The notes beneath the pieces were generated by a model that saw nothing but the letters and a program-made list of their open reading frames with translations, did no database searches and was not told the origin of the DNA. Shown piece after piece: positions 7,923-16,670 of a DNA stretch of 32,385 nucleotides; within the stretch, counting starts at the first letter, position 1; each line of letters begins with the position of its first letter. Both the position numbers and the translations under genes were made by a program. The stretch spans positions 1-32,385 of the forward strand of contig CANDMV010000035.1 of the NCBI GenBank assembly GCA_947385875.1, written 5' to 3'. The stretch is from an uncultured Eubacterium sp. Its GTDB lineage: Bacteria; Bacillota; Clostridia; Lachnospirales; Lachnospiraceae.

Positions 7923-8441
7923 ATGAGGAGAAAGATCACTGTATTTATCATTATATTCGTCTGCTTTTTATTGCAGACAACATTGTTTCAGGCGCTGGCA
8001 CTGGCCTCCATATCGCCCAACCTGCTGGTAGTCGTCGTCTCGTCCTTTGGCTTTATGCGCGGAAGGAAAGAGGGCATGTATATCGGTTTTTTTACCGGGA
8101 TGATATTTGATGCGTTTTATGGGACGATGATGGGATTTTATTCGCTTGTATTTATGTACATCGGATACTGCAACGGGATGTTCCGCAAGTTTTTCTTTCC
8201 AGACGACATCAAGCTGCCGATGCTTTTAATTACAGCCAGCGATATCGTTTATAATTTTGCTGTATATGTATTAAAATTTGTGTTTCGTGGGCAATTTCAT
8301 TTTAGCTATTATCTGCTGCATATTATCATACCAGAGCTAGTGTACACACTGCTCATTATGATTTTACTATATCCGGTGCTGTTAAAAATCAATCAGAAGC
8401 TGGAAGCAGCTGAGAGAAGGAGTGGATTTAAGTTTGTTTGA
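7923..8441 (+). CDS. mreD: Rod shape-determining protein MreD
   Basis: MreD is the small polytopic membrane partner of MreC in the elongasome. The protein is 172 residues, almost entirely hydrophobic, with about five membrane segments (the first at 4-20) and a basic cytoplasmic end (ERRSGFKFV). Family features include NLLVVVVSSFGFMRGRKEGMYIGF near the N-terminus. The ATG follows AGGTGG. The 3' end overlaps the start region of the PBP2 gene, indicating translational coupling. Confidence 0.94.
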   Translation: MRRKITVFIIIFVCFLLQTTLFQALALASISPNLLVVVVSSFGFMRGRKEGMYIGFFTGMIFDAFYGTMMGFYSLVFMYIGYCNGMFRKFFFPDDIKLPMLLITASDIVYNFAVYVLKFVFRGQFHFSYYLLHIIIPELVYTLLIMILLYPVLLKINQKLEAAERRSGFKFV

Positions 8442-11289
8442 ATATGATTCCATAAAAGATTTTTTAAAAAGCTTTTTTGGCTCCAGACTATTTGTGATGT
8501 CAGTCATTATTGTATTGATGGGCGCAATCCTGCTTCATCGGCTGTTTACGCTGCAGATTATTAATGGTGAGACTTATCAGGAAAATTATACATTAACGAT
8601 TAAAAAAGAGCGTGTACTTCCCGGAACACGTGGAAATATCTATGACTGCAACGGTATGCTTCTGGCATATAATGAGCTGACTTATAAGGTGACGATCACA
8701 GATGACGGCACATATGATAATGACAAAGAAAGAAATCAATCATTGAACAGTATTATTGCACAGGTACTGGAGGTACTGGAGGCCAATGGAGACAGCTATG
8801 TCAATGATTTTGATATTCAGCTGAAAAAAAACGGTAAATATGCATTTCTTGTAGAGGGCACCCGCCTGATGCGGTTTCGGGCTGATGTATACGGCGAAGC
8901 AAAGATCGACGACTTAGGCTGGGATAAAGACCGCGGATATGACACGTCACAGGCTACGGAAGAACAGATTATTGCTTATCTGTGCAAGCGGTATGGACTG
9001 GATGTGGATGAAAATAATTATTCTAAAGAAATGCAGTATAAAATACTCGTACTGCGTTATGCACTGGCACAGCATGATTTCCAAAGATATATCTCAACTA
9101 CGATTGCTACCAGCATCAGTGATAAGACGATGGCATATATCAAGGAAAATAAAGCACAGCTGCAGGGCGTAGAAATTGAAGAAGATTATATACGCAAGTA
9201 TGCCGACAGCATTTATTTCGCATCGATTATCGGTTATACAGGAAAAATATCTACGACAGAATATGAAGAATTATCTGTAGAAAATGAAAATTATTCACTG
9301 ACAGATATTGTAGGAAAATCTGGCATTGAACAGGTCATGGACGCACAGCTGCAGGGAAAGAAAGGCTCTGAAACCGTTTTTGTGGATAAAAGGGGAAAAG
9401 AGCTGCAGACGACGAACCATGTAGAGCCGTCCGCTGGAGGCAATGTCTATTTATCTATAGATGGCGAGCTGCAGAAAGCCGTTTACAATTTATTGGAGCA
9501 GGAGCTTGCAGGAATTTTATACAGCAATATTATCAATGCAAAGGAATATACTGCAGTAAAAGCATCCGACTTAAAGATTCCAATTTATGATGTGTATAAT
9601 GCACTGATTGACAGCAATATTATTGATATGTCGCATTTCACTCATAAAAAGGCCAGCAGTACAGAGCGGGCAGTGGAGGCTATTTACCAAAGCCACATGG
9701 ATACTGTACTATCACGAATTCGTGAACAATGTACAACAGAACTGCCGGAGGCTTATCTGGCGGCTTCTGAAGAATATCAAAACTATTACAGCTATATCAT
9801 ATCCATGCTGCAGACCAATGAAGTGCTGCTGACGGATGAGATTGATAAAACTGATGAGACTTATATTGCGTGGACAAAAGATGAAAATATCAGTCTAAAG
9901 GAATATTTAAACCATTGTATTAATTCCAGCTGGATTAATTATAATGTATTCCATACAGATGAAGAATATTCCGATTCTTCAGAGATTTATCATGATTTAA
10001 TTGATTATATTATTGAAACGCTGAGAAGCGACGACGGGTTTCAGAAAAAAATATATCAGTATTTAATTAAACAGGATTTAGTAAGCGGTACCCAGCTTTG
10101 CCTGATTCTATATGATCAAAAAGTACTAAAAAATGATCCGGAAAAACGGGCGCAGCTAGAAAATGGTACGATGTCGGCATTTACATTTTTAAAAGAAAAA
10201 GTGCAGAATCTGGAACTTACGCCGGGACAGCTGGGGCTAGATCCCTGCTCTGCTTCCTGCGTAATCACAGATGTAAATACCGGGGAGCTGAAAGCGTTAG
10301 TTTCTTATCCGGGCTACGACAATAATCGGCTGGCGAACAGTGTTGATGCGGATTATTTTGCAAAGCTGATGCATGACAAAGCTCGTTCCATGTATAACCA
10401 TGCTACGCAGGTGCTTACTGCGCCGGGGTCTACATTTAAAATGGTGACAGCGACTGCCGGTTTGACAGAAGGAGTCATTACGCCGTCTACAAAGATCAAC
10501 GGTGTCGGTAAATTCGAGCTGGTAGATAACGAACCGCGATGCTGGATTTATCCGTCCCGTCATGGATGGCTGGATGTATCAAATGCAATCCGCGCTTCCT
10601 GCAACTATTTCTTTTATCAGGTAGGCTATGACATGAGCCTGATTGGAAATACTTACAGCGACCCTGCCGGCATAAAGAAAATTACTACTTATGCAAATGC
10701 GTATGGACTGGGGGATACTACCGGTGTAGAAATACCGGAAAACAGTCCTCATATTGCGGATAAATATCCTGTCATGGCAGCAATCGGACAGAGTAATCAT
10801 AACTATGCGACGATACATCTGGCACGTTATGTCACGGCCGTCGCCAATAAGGGAACTGTATATAATTATACTTTATTAAAACAGCTTACAGATAATGAAG
10901 GCAATGTCATTGAAACATACGAGCCAACAATAAAAAATGAAATGGATAACGTAGCGGACAGTACCTGGACAGCCATTCACAACGGCAATCGTATGGTGGT
11001 GGCCGATTCAAAAGAATTCAGGGATTTTCCGATTGTTACCGCAGGCAAGACAGGAACAGCGGAGCTTGTAAAAACCAGAGCAAACCATGCATGGTTTGTA
11101 GGCTATGCGCCGTTTAAAAATCCGGAAATGTCAATCGCGACAAGAATTGAGTATGGTTATACTTCACATAATGCTGCCGATGTCTCTGCACAGATTTTGA
11201 AATATTATTTTAATCTGGAAGATGCCGATACATTAATCAATGGACAAGCAAGTGCCGTAGGAGATTCCGCGAATGGAGTTAACGATTAA
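8434..11289 (+). CDS. mrdA: Penicillin-binding protein 2 (elongasome transpeptidase) with large insertion
   Basis: This class B PBP crosslinks peptidoglycan during elongation, paired with RodA. One membrane anchor lies near residues 17-38, followed by the pedestal (LPGTRGNIYDCNG) and the transpeptidase domain. Active-site motifs are STFK (Ser at about 666), SCN (722) and KTGT (872). At about 951 residues it is far longer than the usual 600-720, because about 220 residues of acidic, Tyr/Asp-rich sequence (about 370-595) sit between the pedestal and catalytic domain. The frame opens at GTG 8422, but AAGGAG at 8417-8422 fits TTG 8434 with an 11-base spacer. It overlaps mreD by 8 bp. Confidence 0.93.
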   Translation: MFEYDSIKDFLKSFFGSRLFVMSVIIVLMGAILLHRLFTLQIINGETYQENYTLTIKKERVLPGTRGNIYDCNGMLLAYNELTYKVTITDDGTYDNDKERNQSLNSIIAQVLEVLEANGDSYVNDFDIQLKKNGKYAFLVEGTRLMRFRADVYGEAKIDDLGWDKDRGYDTSQATEEQIIAYLCKRYGLDVDENNYSKEMQYKILVLRYALAQHDFQRYISTTIATSISDKTMAYIKENKAQLQGVEIEEDYIRKYADSIYFASIIGYTGKISTTEYEELSVENENYSLTDIVGKSGIEQVMDAQLQGKKGSETVFVDKRGKELQTTNHVEPSAGGNVYLSIDGELQKAVYNLLEQELAGILYSNIINAKEYTAVKASDLKIPIYDVYNALIDSNIIDMSHFTHKKASSTERAVEAIYQSHMDTVLSRIREQCTTELPEAYLAASEEYQNYYSYIISMLQTNEVLLTDEIDKTDETYIAWTKDENISLKEYLNHCINSSWINYNVFHTDEEYSDSSEIYHDLIDYIIETLRSDDGFQKKIYQYLIKQDLVSGTQLCLILYDQKVLKNDPEKRAQLENGTMSAFTFLKEKVQNLELTPGQLGLDPCSASCVITDVNTGELKALVSYPGYDNNRLANSVDADYFAKLMHDKARSMYNHATQVLTAPGSTFKMVTATAGLTEGVITPSTKINGVGKFELVDNEPRCWIYPSRHGWLDVSNAIRASCNYFFYQVGYDMSLIGNTYSDPAGIKKITTYANAYGLGDTTGVEIPENSPHIADKYPVMAAIGQSNHNYATIHLARYVTAVANKGTVYNYTLLKQLTDNEGNVIETYEPTIKNEMDNVADSTWTAIHNGNRMVVADSKEFRDFPIVTAGKTGTAELVKTRANHAWFVGYAPFKNPEMSIATRIEYGYTSHNAADVSAQILKYYFNLEDADTLINGQASAVGDSANGVND

Positions 11290-11333
11290 ATATTAAAAAT
11301 AGGTTAGACGAGATGAAAGGAGGCGGGAGCAGC

Positions 11334-12020
11334 TTGACACAGGCAGTCGTAATAAAAAGCAAGTCCTATGGGATTCATCTTGTGCTGAATCCCAAATTAG
11401 GATTTGATGAACTGACACAGGCTGTCATCGAAAAATTTCGAGAAGCAGGTGATTTTTTTAAAAACGCGCAGATCGGCATATCGTTTGAGGGATATGACCT
11501 TACGATAGAACAGGAGTATGATTTAATTGCAGCAATCGAAAACCATACGAGTGTAAATATCATCTGTATTATGGAAGACAATGAAATTCAGCAGGCTTGC
11601 ATACTGGCCGAGACAGAGAAATATATCCATAATAAAGTACCGAAGAATGCGATCGTTCATGTTGGCTCCCTGCAGTCTGGGGAAGAGCTTCATTCGGATA
11701 CAGGACTTGTCATCCTCGGCAGCGTGCCGTCAGGGGCAAAGGTGACAGCCGCGGGCAGCATCGTTGTATTCGGCGCGCTGGACGGATTTGCCCAAGCAGG
11801 ATCCTATGGTGATTCTGCTGCTTACATAGCAGCATTATCTATAGATACAGGACAGCTGCAAATAGCTAATATCCTGTTAATTACGCAGGATAACGGAGGA
11901 AAGGGAAAGCACAAAGGCGGATTTCTCCGCAGAAAAAAAACAGAGGAGTATACACCACAGATAGCGCGTGTTCAGGATGGGCATGTCATAATGGAACCTT
12001 ATACAAAAGATTTATTTTAA
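11334..12020 (+). CDS. minC: Septum site-determining protein MinC
   Basis: MinC inhibits FtsZ polymerisation away from midcell and is recruited to the membrane by MinD. The N-terminal domain runs to about residue 95. The C-terminal beta-helix is recognisable in GSVPSGAKVTAAGSIVVFG followed by ALDGFAQAG. The MinD-contact motif, RSGQ in most MinC proteins, reads QSGE here (GSLQSGEEL), and the usual RGxAHAG is DGFAQAG. The frame is open from ATG 11313, but AAAGGAGG lies inside that stretch (11316-11323) and points to TTG 11334 with a 10-base spacer, giving 228 residues. minD follows after 24 bp. Confidence 0.92.
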   Translation: MTQAVVIKSKSYGIHLVLNPKLGFDELTQAVIEKFREAGDFFKNAQIGISFEGYDLTIEQEYDLIAAIENHTSVNIICIMEDNEIQQACILAETEKYIHNKVPKNAIVHVGSLQSGEELHSDTGLVILGSVPSGAKVTAAGSIVVFGALDGFAQAGSYGDSAAYIAALSIDTGQLQIANILLITQDNGGKGKHKGGFLRRKKTEEYTPQIARVQDGHVIMEPYTKDLF

Positions 12021-12044
12021 TAATAAATCAGGAGGATTCATAGT

Positions 12045-12836
12045 ATGTGTGAAGTTATTGTAATTACATCAGGAAAAGGCGGCGTCGGCAAGACAACCAC
12101 GACAGCAAATGTAGGATGCGCCCTGGCCATGCTGGGTAAAAAAGTGGTGCTGATCGATACCGATATTGGACTTAGGAATCTGGATGTCGTCATGGGGCTT
12201 GAAAACCGAATCGTATATAACCTCGTGGATGTCATAAGAGGAAGCTGCCGCTTAAAGCAGGCTCTGATTAAAGATAAACGCCACCCGACCTTGTATCTGA
12301 TTCCTTCCGCACAGACTTATGATAAAACCGCAGTAACACCGCAGCAGATGAAAAAGCTGACAGATGAACTGCGTGAGGATTTTGATTACATACTTCTGGA
12401 CTGCCCGGCCGGGATTGAGCAGGGATTTCAAAACGCAATCGCAGGCGCAGACCGTGCCATTGTAGTGACAACGCCGGAAGTATCGGCAATCCGTGATGCA
12501 GACCGCATTATTGGCTTATTAAAAAATGCGGAAATGCCAAGGATTGAACTGTTAATTAATCGTGTACGCATGGACATGGTAAGGCGCGGAGATATGATGT
12601 CCTTAAAGGATGTCTGTGAAATTCTTCCAATTCCGCTGCTTGGTGCAGTGCCGGATGATGAAAATATCGTCATTTCCACAAATCAGGGAGAACCATTGTC
12701 TGGGCTGGACTCTATGTCAGGACAGGCATATCAGAATATCTGCCGGAGGATTAATGGAGAGAAGCTGCCGATTATGGATCTAAACCCGAAAAAAGTGTGG
12801 TTTCAGCGGTTCCGCGGTCTGACAAAACGTGTATAG
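12045..12836 (+). CDS. minD: Septum site-determining protein MinD
   Basis: MinD is a deviant-Walker P-loop ATPase that dimerises with ATP, binds membrane and carries MinC. The deviant Walker A KGGVGKTT is at residues 11-18, switch I is DTDIGLRNLD and Walker B is YILLDCPAG. The C-terminus KVWFQRFRGLTKRV is a basic amphipathic helix typical of the membrane-targeting sequence. At 263 residues the length is normal. The ATG follows AGGAGG. minE begins 12 bp after the stop. Confidence 0.97.
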   Translation: MCEVIVITSGKGGVGKTTTTANVGCALAMLGKKVVLIDTDIGLRNLDVVMGLENRIVYNLVDVIRGSCRLKQALIKDKRHPTLYLIPSAQTYDKTAVTPQQMKKLTDELREDFDYILLDCPAGIEQGFQNAIAGADRAIVVTTPEVSAIRDADRIIGLLKNAEMPRIELLINRVRMDMVRRGDMMSLKDVCEILPIPLLGAVPDDENIVISTNQGEPLSGLDSMSGQAYQNICRRINGEKLPIMDLNPKKVWFQRFRGLTKRV

Positions 12837-12848
12837 GAGGCAGTATTC

Positions 12849-13130
12849 ATGAAATTATTCCGATTTATATTTCGACGTAATTCAAAAGATGTGGCGAAAG
12901 ATCGTCTGAAGCTGCTTCTGATTTCAGACCGGACAGACTGCTCGGCGGATATGCTGGAAATGATTAAAAATGATATTATCCAGGTGATTTCCAAGTATAT
13001 GGAGATCGATACGGAGGGCCTTGACATACAGATTACGCGGACGGCTTCAGAGAGCCATAGTGGCAGCGTACCTGCACTTTATGCCAATATACCGATTGTA
13101 TGTGTCAAGCATCAGCCGGAGTACCAGTAA
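12849..13130 (+). CDS. minE: Cell division topological specificity factor MinE
   Basis: MinE stimulates the MinD ATPase and drives pole-to-pole Min oscillation. At 93 residues it has an amphipathic N-terminus (MKLFRFIFRR), the MinD-contact segment AKDRLKLLLISDR, and the dimerising beta domain (DIIQVISKYMEID to the end). The ATG follows TAGGAGG. Its presence means Min topology here is probably set by oscillation. This agrees with the absence of divIVA from its common place after ylmH later in the window. Confidence 0.95.
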   Translation: MKLFRFIFRRNSKDVAKDRLKLLLISDRTDCSADMLEMIKNDIIQVISKYMEIDTEGLDIQITRTASESHSGSVPALYANIPIVCVKHQPEYQ

Positions 13131-13244
13131 TATATGAAAAGCGGGTTTGCTAGTTTTATCATAGAAATCAGGAAAATTTGCCTTACTTGAGATAGAAACA
13201 CATGCGTAAAATACGACTTGAGAAAGCCTTGGAGACGTTGATAT

Positions 13245-14345
13245 ATGTTTAAAATGTATTCTATAAAAAACTACCGTTTTCGGCTGTGCATTTATGTAAT
13301 TGCAATAACGGTAATTGGAATATTTGTAATAGGCAGCGCCAACGAATCGGTGCAGAATAAGCAGATTGCTGGAATGGTAATTGGAATCTGCTGTATGCTT
13401 ATATTATCGTTATTTGATTATTCAGTATTGTTAAAATTAGTCTGGCCTGCTTATATAGGGAATCTTGCACTGCTTATTGCCGTACTGCTCGGCGGAAGCG
13501 ATTCACATGGCGCTACCAGATGGATCGAAATTGCCGGGATACGGTTTCAGCCGTCAGAATTGTCAAAAATTGTCATAATATTGTTTTTCTCGGCGTTTTT
13601 TATGAGGTATCAGGAACAGATCAACACTTTCCGGGCGCTGGCAGTCACTGCTGTACTGGCTGCGATTCCTCTGGGACTGGTGGTTCAGTCGGATCTATCA
13701 ACGACCATCGTAACTGCATTAATTTTTATTACCCTCTTGTTTATTGCAGGCATTAGTTATAAAATAATTGGTATAGCGGCTGCAATCTGCACGCCGGCTG
13801 TGGTTGTTCTGCTGTATCTGATTATGCAGCCGGATCAGGAAATCATAAAAGGCTACCAGCTGTTACGAATTCTTGCATGGCGGTACCCGAAGAAATATCC
13901 AGATCTGGCTTACCAGCAGCAGAATTCCATTATGGCAGTCGGTTCCGGTCAGTTGTGGGGCAAGGGATTGAATAACAACAGCTTTGATTCTGTAAAAAAT
14001 GGTAATTTTATCCCAGAGCCGCATACAGATTTTATCTTTTCCGTCGCAAGCGAAGAGCTGGGATTTGTCGGATCTGCAACGATTGTGGTTCTGCTGATGC
14101 TGATTGCGTTGGAATGTATTTTGATCGCCCGAAGGGCGAAGGATTTAGCAGGGCGCCTCATCTGCTGCGGTATGGCGGCATTGATCGGTTTTCAAAGCTT
14201 TGTCAATATCTGTGTTACGACTGGATTAATGCCGAATACAGGACTGACACTCCCGTTTGTCAGTTATGGACTGACATCGCTGGTGTCGTTATATATGGGG
14301 ATAGGTATTGTATTAAATGTGGGCTTGCAACCGAAAAAATATTAA
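13245..14345 (+). CDS. rodA: SEDS peptidoglycan glycosyltransferase RodA
   Basis: RodA is the polytopic glycosyltransferase that polymerises lipid II and works with PBP2. The 366-residue protein has about ten membrane segments, the conserved GATRWIEIAGIRFQPSELSK segment (about 89-108), GQLWGKGLNNNS and EPHTDFIFSVASEELGFVG (about 255-273), and the family end GLTSLVSLYMGIGIVLNV. The ATG at 13245 has GGAG about 10 bases upstream. ATG 13254 is an alternative. A 114-bp spacer without clear signals separates it from minE. mgsA starts 15 bp downstream. Placement with mreBCD and PBP2 favours RodA over FtsW. Confidence 0.93.
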   Translation: MFKMYSIKNYRFRLCIYVIAITVIGIFVIGSANESVQNKQIAGMVIGICCMLILSLFDYSVLLKLVWPAYIGNLALLIAVLLGGSDSHGATRWIEIAGIRFQPSELSKIVIILFFSAFFMRYQEQINTFRALAVTAVLAAIPLGLVVQSDLSTTIVTALIFITLLFIAGISYKIIGIAAAICTPAVVVLLYLIMQPDQEIIKGYQLLRILAWRYPKKYPDLAYQQQNSIMAVGSGQLWGKGLNNNSFDSVKNGNFIPEPHTDFIFSVASEELGFVGSATIVVLLMLIALECILIARRAKDLAGRLICCGMAALIGFQSFVNICVTTGLMPNTGLTLPFVSYGLTSLVSLYMGIGIVLNVGLQPKKY

Positions 14346-14360
14346 GGCGAGGTATACGAA

Positions 14361-14756
14361 ATGAATATTGGATTAATCGCACATGACTCGAAGAAAAAAC
14401 TTATGCAAAATTTTTGTATCGCATACCGGGGGATTTTATGCAAAAACTCATTGTTTGCAACAGGTACGACCGGCAGATTGATTGAGGAGGTAGCAAACCT
14501 CTCGATCCGTAAATATCTGGCGGGACATTTAGGAGGCGCACAGCAGCTCAGTGCGCAGATTGAACAAAATGACATTGACCTTGTAATTTTCCTGCGCGAC
14601 CCAATGACGCCAAAGTCGCATGAACCGGATGTCAATAATGTCGTAAAATTATGCGATACGCATAACATCCCGCTGGCAACCAATCTGGCAACAGCGGAGT
14701 TGTTAATTAAATCGTTAGACAGAGGAGATTTAGAGTGGCGTGAAATGTACAGATAA
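14361..14756 (+). CDS. mgsA: Methylglyoxal synthase homologue lacking the catalytic Asp
   Basis: MgsA converts dihydroxyacetone phosphate to methylglyoxal and phosphate. The fold is clear: HDSKK (8-12), the phosphate loop TGTTGRLI (34-41), FLRDP and SHEPDV (86-91), and NLATAELLI. His87 and Asp90 correspond to E. coli His98 and Asp101. The segment that carries E. coli Asp71, the general base in GPMGGDQQ, reads GHLGGAQQ here, with Ala60 in that position and His replacing the neighbouring Pro. At 131 residues the length is near normal. The enzyme may be inactive, altered, or typical of its clade. It overlaps the next gene by 17 bp. Confidence 0.88.
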   Translation: MNIGLIAHDSKKKLMQNFCIAYRGILCKNSLFATGTTGRLIEEVANLSIRKYLAGHLGGAQQLSAQIEQNDIDLVIFLRDPMTPKSHEPDVNNVVKLCDTHNIPLATNLATAELLIKSLDRGDLEWREMYR

Positions 14757-15774
14757 AATGAGAAATATCAGCGGTGTAAAGTGCAGTGCATTATTTCGCG
14801 TCGCTATCTTATCAGCTGCGGCTGCTTTCTGCATCGGCGGCTGCGGAGGTAAATCTTATGATTTAGAACATGAGTATGATGTCTATGGCACATCTATTCA
14901 TTATGAGGCTTCAGCGTATAATACAGATCAGGAAGAATCCGCAGCAGATGTAAGTGAAATATCTTTTTTTGCAAAACAGTTATGTGTCGGAAAAGACAAG
15001 ATCGGCACGAAAAAACTGAAAGCTGATTCAGCTGAAGCAGCCGGAGTATTTCATTTATCAGACGGGAGTATTACATATTCGAAAAATATATATGAAAAAT
15101 TATATCCAGCAAGCACAACAAAGATCTTGACTGCTTATATTGCATTCAAGCATGGGAACCTAACGGATATGGTTACCGTAAGTGAACATGCCGCAAATCA
15201 GGCAGGAGATTCTTCGGTCTGCGGCCTGAATACCGGAGATAAATTGTCATTGATGCAGCTGTTATACGGGCTGCTGCTGGAAAGTGGAAATGACGCTGCA
15301 GATGCCATTGCAGAGCATATTTCTGGAGATTCTGAATCCTTTGCAGAGCTTATGAATGAGGAAGCGTTAGCACTCGGTGCGACCTGTTCCCATTTTACGA
15401 ATCCGCATGGCCTGCCGGATGAAGATCATTATACCTGTGTTTATGATTTATATCTGATGCTGAATGCAGCATTAGAATATGATGAATTTCAGACGATTAT
15501 TAAGACGGCGAAATATACAGCTTCTTATACAGATGCTAACGGCGTTGAGGTAACGCAGGAGTGGGAGTCAACAGACCGCTTTTTAAACGGAACGGCTCAG
15601 CCGCCGGAAGGAGTCCAAATCATTGGCGGAAAAACAGGAACAACCAGTGCTGCAGGCAACTGTCTTGCATTATACAGTATCAATGCGGCACAGCAGCCGG
15701 TTATTTCGATAGTGCTGAAGGCTGACAGCAGTGATAATTTATATTCGCTGATGGCAGAACTATTGACAAAATAA
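14740..15774 (+). CDS. D-alanyl-D-alanine carboxypeptidase (DacA/DacF type), probable lipoprotein
   Basis: This class C (peptidase S11) penicillin-binding protein trims the terminal D-Ala from peptidoglycan stems. The catalytic motifs are STTK (Ser125, Lys128), SGN (182-184) and KTGT (298-301). The N-terminus has a hydrophobic signal ending in IGGC, so Cys35 may be lipidated, although the lipobox is not perfect. The usual C-terminal amphipathic anchor domain is missing, consistent with lipid anchoring. The start GTG 14740 has AGAGGAG about 13 bases upstream and overlaps mgsA. ATG 14758 is an alternative. This is the last gene of the long forward run. Confidence 0.9.
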   Translation: MKCTDKMRNISGVKCSALFRVAILSAAAAFCIGGCGGKSYDLEHEYDVYGTSIHYEASAYNTDQEESAADVSEISFFAKQLCVGKDKIGTKKLKADSAEAAGVFHLSDGSITYSKNIYEKLYPASTTKILTAYIAFKHGNLTDMVTVSEHAANQAGDSSVCGLNTGDKLSLMQLLYGLLLESGNDAADAIAEHISGDSESFAELMNEEALALGATCSHFTNPHGLPDEDHYTCVYDLYLMLNAALEYDEFQTIIKTAKYTASYTDANGVEVTQEWESTDRFLNGTAQPPEGVQIIGGKTGTTSAAGNCLALYSINAAQQPVISIVLKADSSDNLYSLMAELLTK

Positions 15775-16147
15775 GAAATATGTTACTGCCTGAATAACTT
15801 TGCAAAGCAATTCATCATTTTTAGAAATAGCAGTTGTATTTTATAGAAAAATATTTTATAATGATTTTAACAAATTTCAGTTGATTATTTCGAATTTTTT
15901 TGAGCAATTTTGAAAATGTACGCAAACAACAGACTGCATATTAATTGCACAGGTTCTGGAAGGGGGTTAAATTGTAAGAATCCGATTGCACAGTGTTTCA
16001 ATGGATTTTTAAATATAAGAATCCTATTACACGTAGTTTCAATCCTATTACGCAGTAGTTTTTAATGGATTTTTGCAGGTACATATTTTGGAATATTAAA
16101 AAAAGGTTTGGGAAGGGTCAGCCAATAACATGCAGGAGGAGAAAGAA
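15775..16147 (+). other. 373-bp non-coding spacer: promoter and long leader with repeats
   Basis: No gene fits. A promoter-like pair lies at 15834-15862, which would give a leader of about 280 bases before the small P-loop gene. Within it, a degenerate repeat occurs three times: AAGAATCCGATTGCACAGTG (from 15976), AAGAATCCTATTACACGTAG (from 16017) and AATCCTATTACGCAGTAG (from 16041). The first and third copies run on into TTTCAATGGATTTTT or TTTTTAATGGATTTTT. I found no match to a riboswitch I can name. Confidence 0.5.
15834..15862 (+). promoter_or_regulatory. candidate sigma-A promoter
   Basis: TTGTAT (15834-15839) and TATAAT (15857-15862) are separated by 17 bp. The -10 box is a perfect consensus. 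This is the best promoter match in the spacer and would drive the small P-loop gene at 16148. Confidence 0.5.
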
Positions 16148-16567
16148 ATGGTCGAGATTATATGTGGTAGAAAAGGAAAAGGAAAGACGAAACATCTGTT
16201 GGATCAGGCAAATGAAGCGATTAAGTCGGCACAGGGTAATGTAGTATATCTGGATAAGAGCCAGAAGCATATGTATGAACTGAGCAACAAGATACGTCTC
16301 ATCAATGTAACGGATTTTCCAGTTTCCAACTGTGATGAATTTTTAGGATTTATCTGTGGTATTGTATCTCAGGATCATGATCTGCAGGAAATGTATCTGG
16401 ACAGTTTTTTGACGATTGCAGGCCTGCAGGATGACCAGCTGCAGCATGCGATTGAAAAACTGGATATAATAAGCGAAAAGTATAATGTAAAGTTTTTCTT
16501 AAGCATATCTAAGGATGAAAAGGAATTACCAGAGTGTGCTAAGGCAAAAATCATTGTATCTCTGTAG
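16148..16567 (+). CDS. small P-loop protein of unknown function (often annotated 'PilT-like')
   Basis: A 139-residue protein with a Walker A motif GRKGKGKT at residues 7-14 and little else. A hydrophobic strand (GNVVYLDKS) follows at the position expected after a P-loop helix. There is no clear Walker B, no membrane segment, and none of the secretion-ATPase domains of true PilT. Similar short clostridial proteins are often labelled twitching motility protein PilT, a label I think is misleading. The frame is open from ATG 16130, but AGGAGG inside that stretch places the start at ATG 16148. It is followed by a copy of the dispersed element and a terminator, so it is probably monocistronic. Confidence 0.8.
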   Translation: MVEIICGRKGKGKTKHLLDQANEAIKSAQGNVVYLDKSQKHMYELSNKIRLINVTDFPVSNCDEFLGFICGIVSQDHDLQEMYLDSFLTIAGLQDDQLQHAIEKLDIISEKYNVKFFLSISKDEKELPECAKAKIIVSL

Positions 16568-16570
16568 ATT

Positions 16571-16661
16571 TATACCCGCAAGCAGAAAAGTTTTCCATAT
16601 TCCTTTGTTCTCACGGGCATACGGGCAATAACCTTGGCAAATCATAGTGCTTGCGAGTATA
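16571..16661 (-). repeat. dispersed stem-forming element, copy 2
   Basis: Read on the reverse strand, this 91-bp sequence aligns end to end with 181-272. The outer stem pairs TATACTCGCAAGCA with TGCTTGCGGGTATA (14 pairs including one T-G). Relative to copy 1, stem positions 10 and 12 have swapped pair identity on both sides. It lies between the P-loop gene and its terminator, antisense to that 3' region, and on the same strand as the DUF378 gene. Confidence 0.6.
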
Positions 16662-16670
16662 GTATGTATT

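Noticed and set aside
13131..13244. Promoter for rodA in the minE-rodA spacer
   Set aside because: No convincing -35 and -10 pair with proper spacing was found. Read-through from minE is simpler.
14114..14386. 90-residue open frame across the rodA-mgsA junction
   Set aside because: It overlaps conserved rodA coding sequence in another frame and resembles no family.
16148..16567. Type IV pilus retraction ATPase PilT
   Set aside because: Only 139 residues with a bare Walker A. The Asp box, His box and Walker B of secretion ATPases are absent, and there are no pilus genes.
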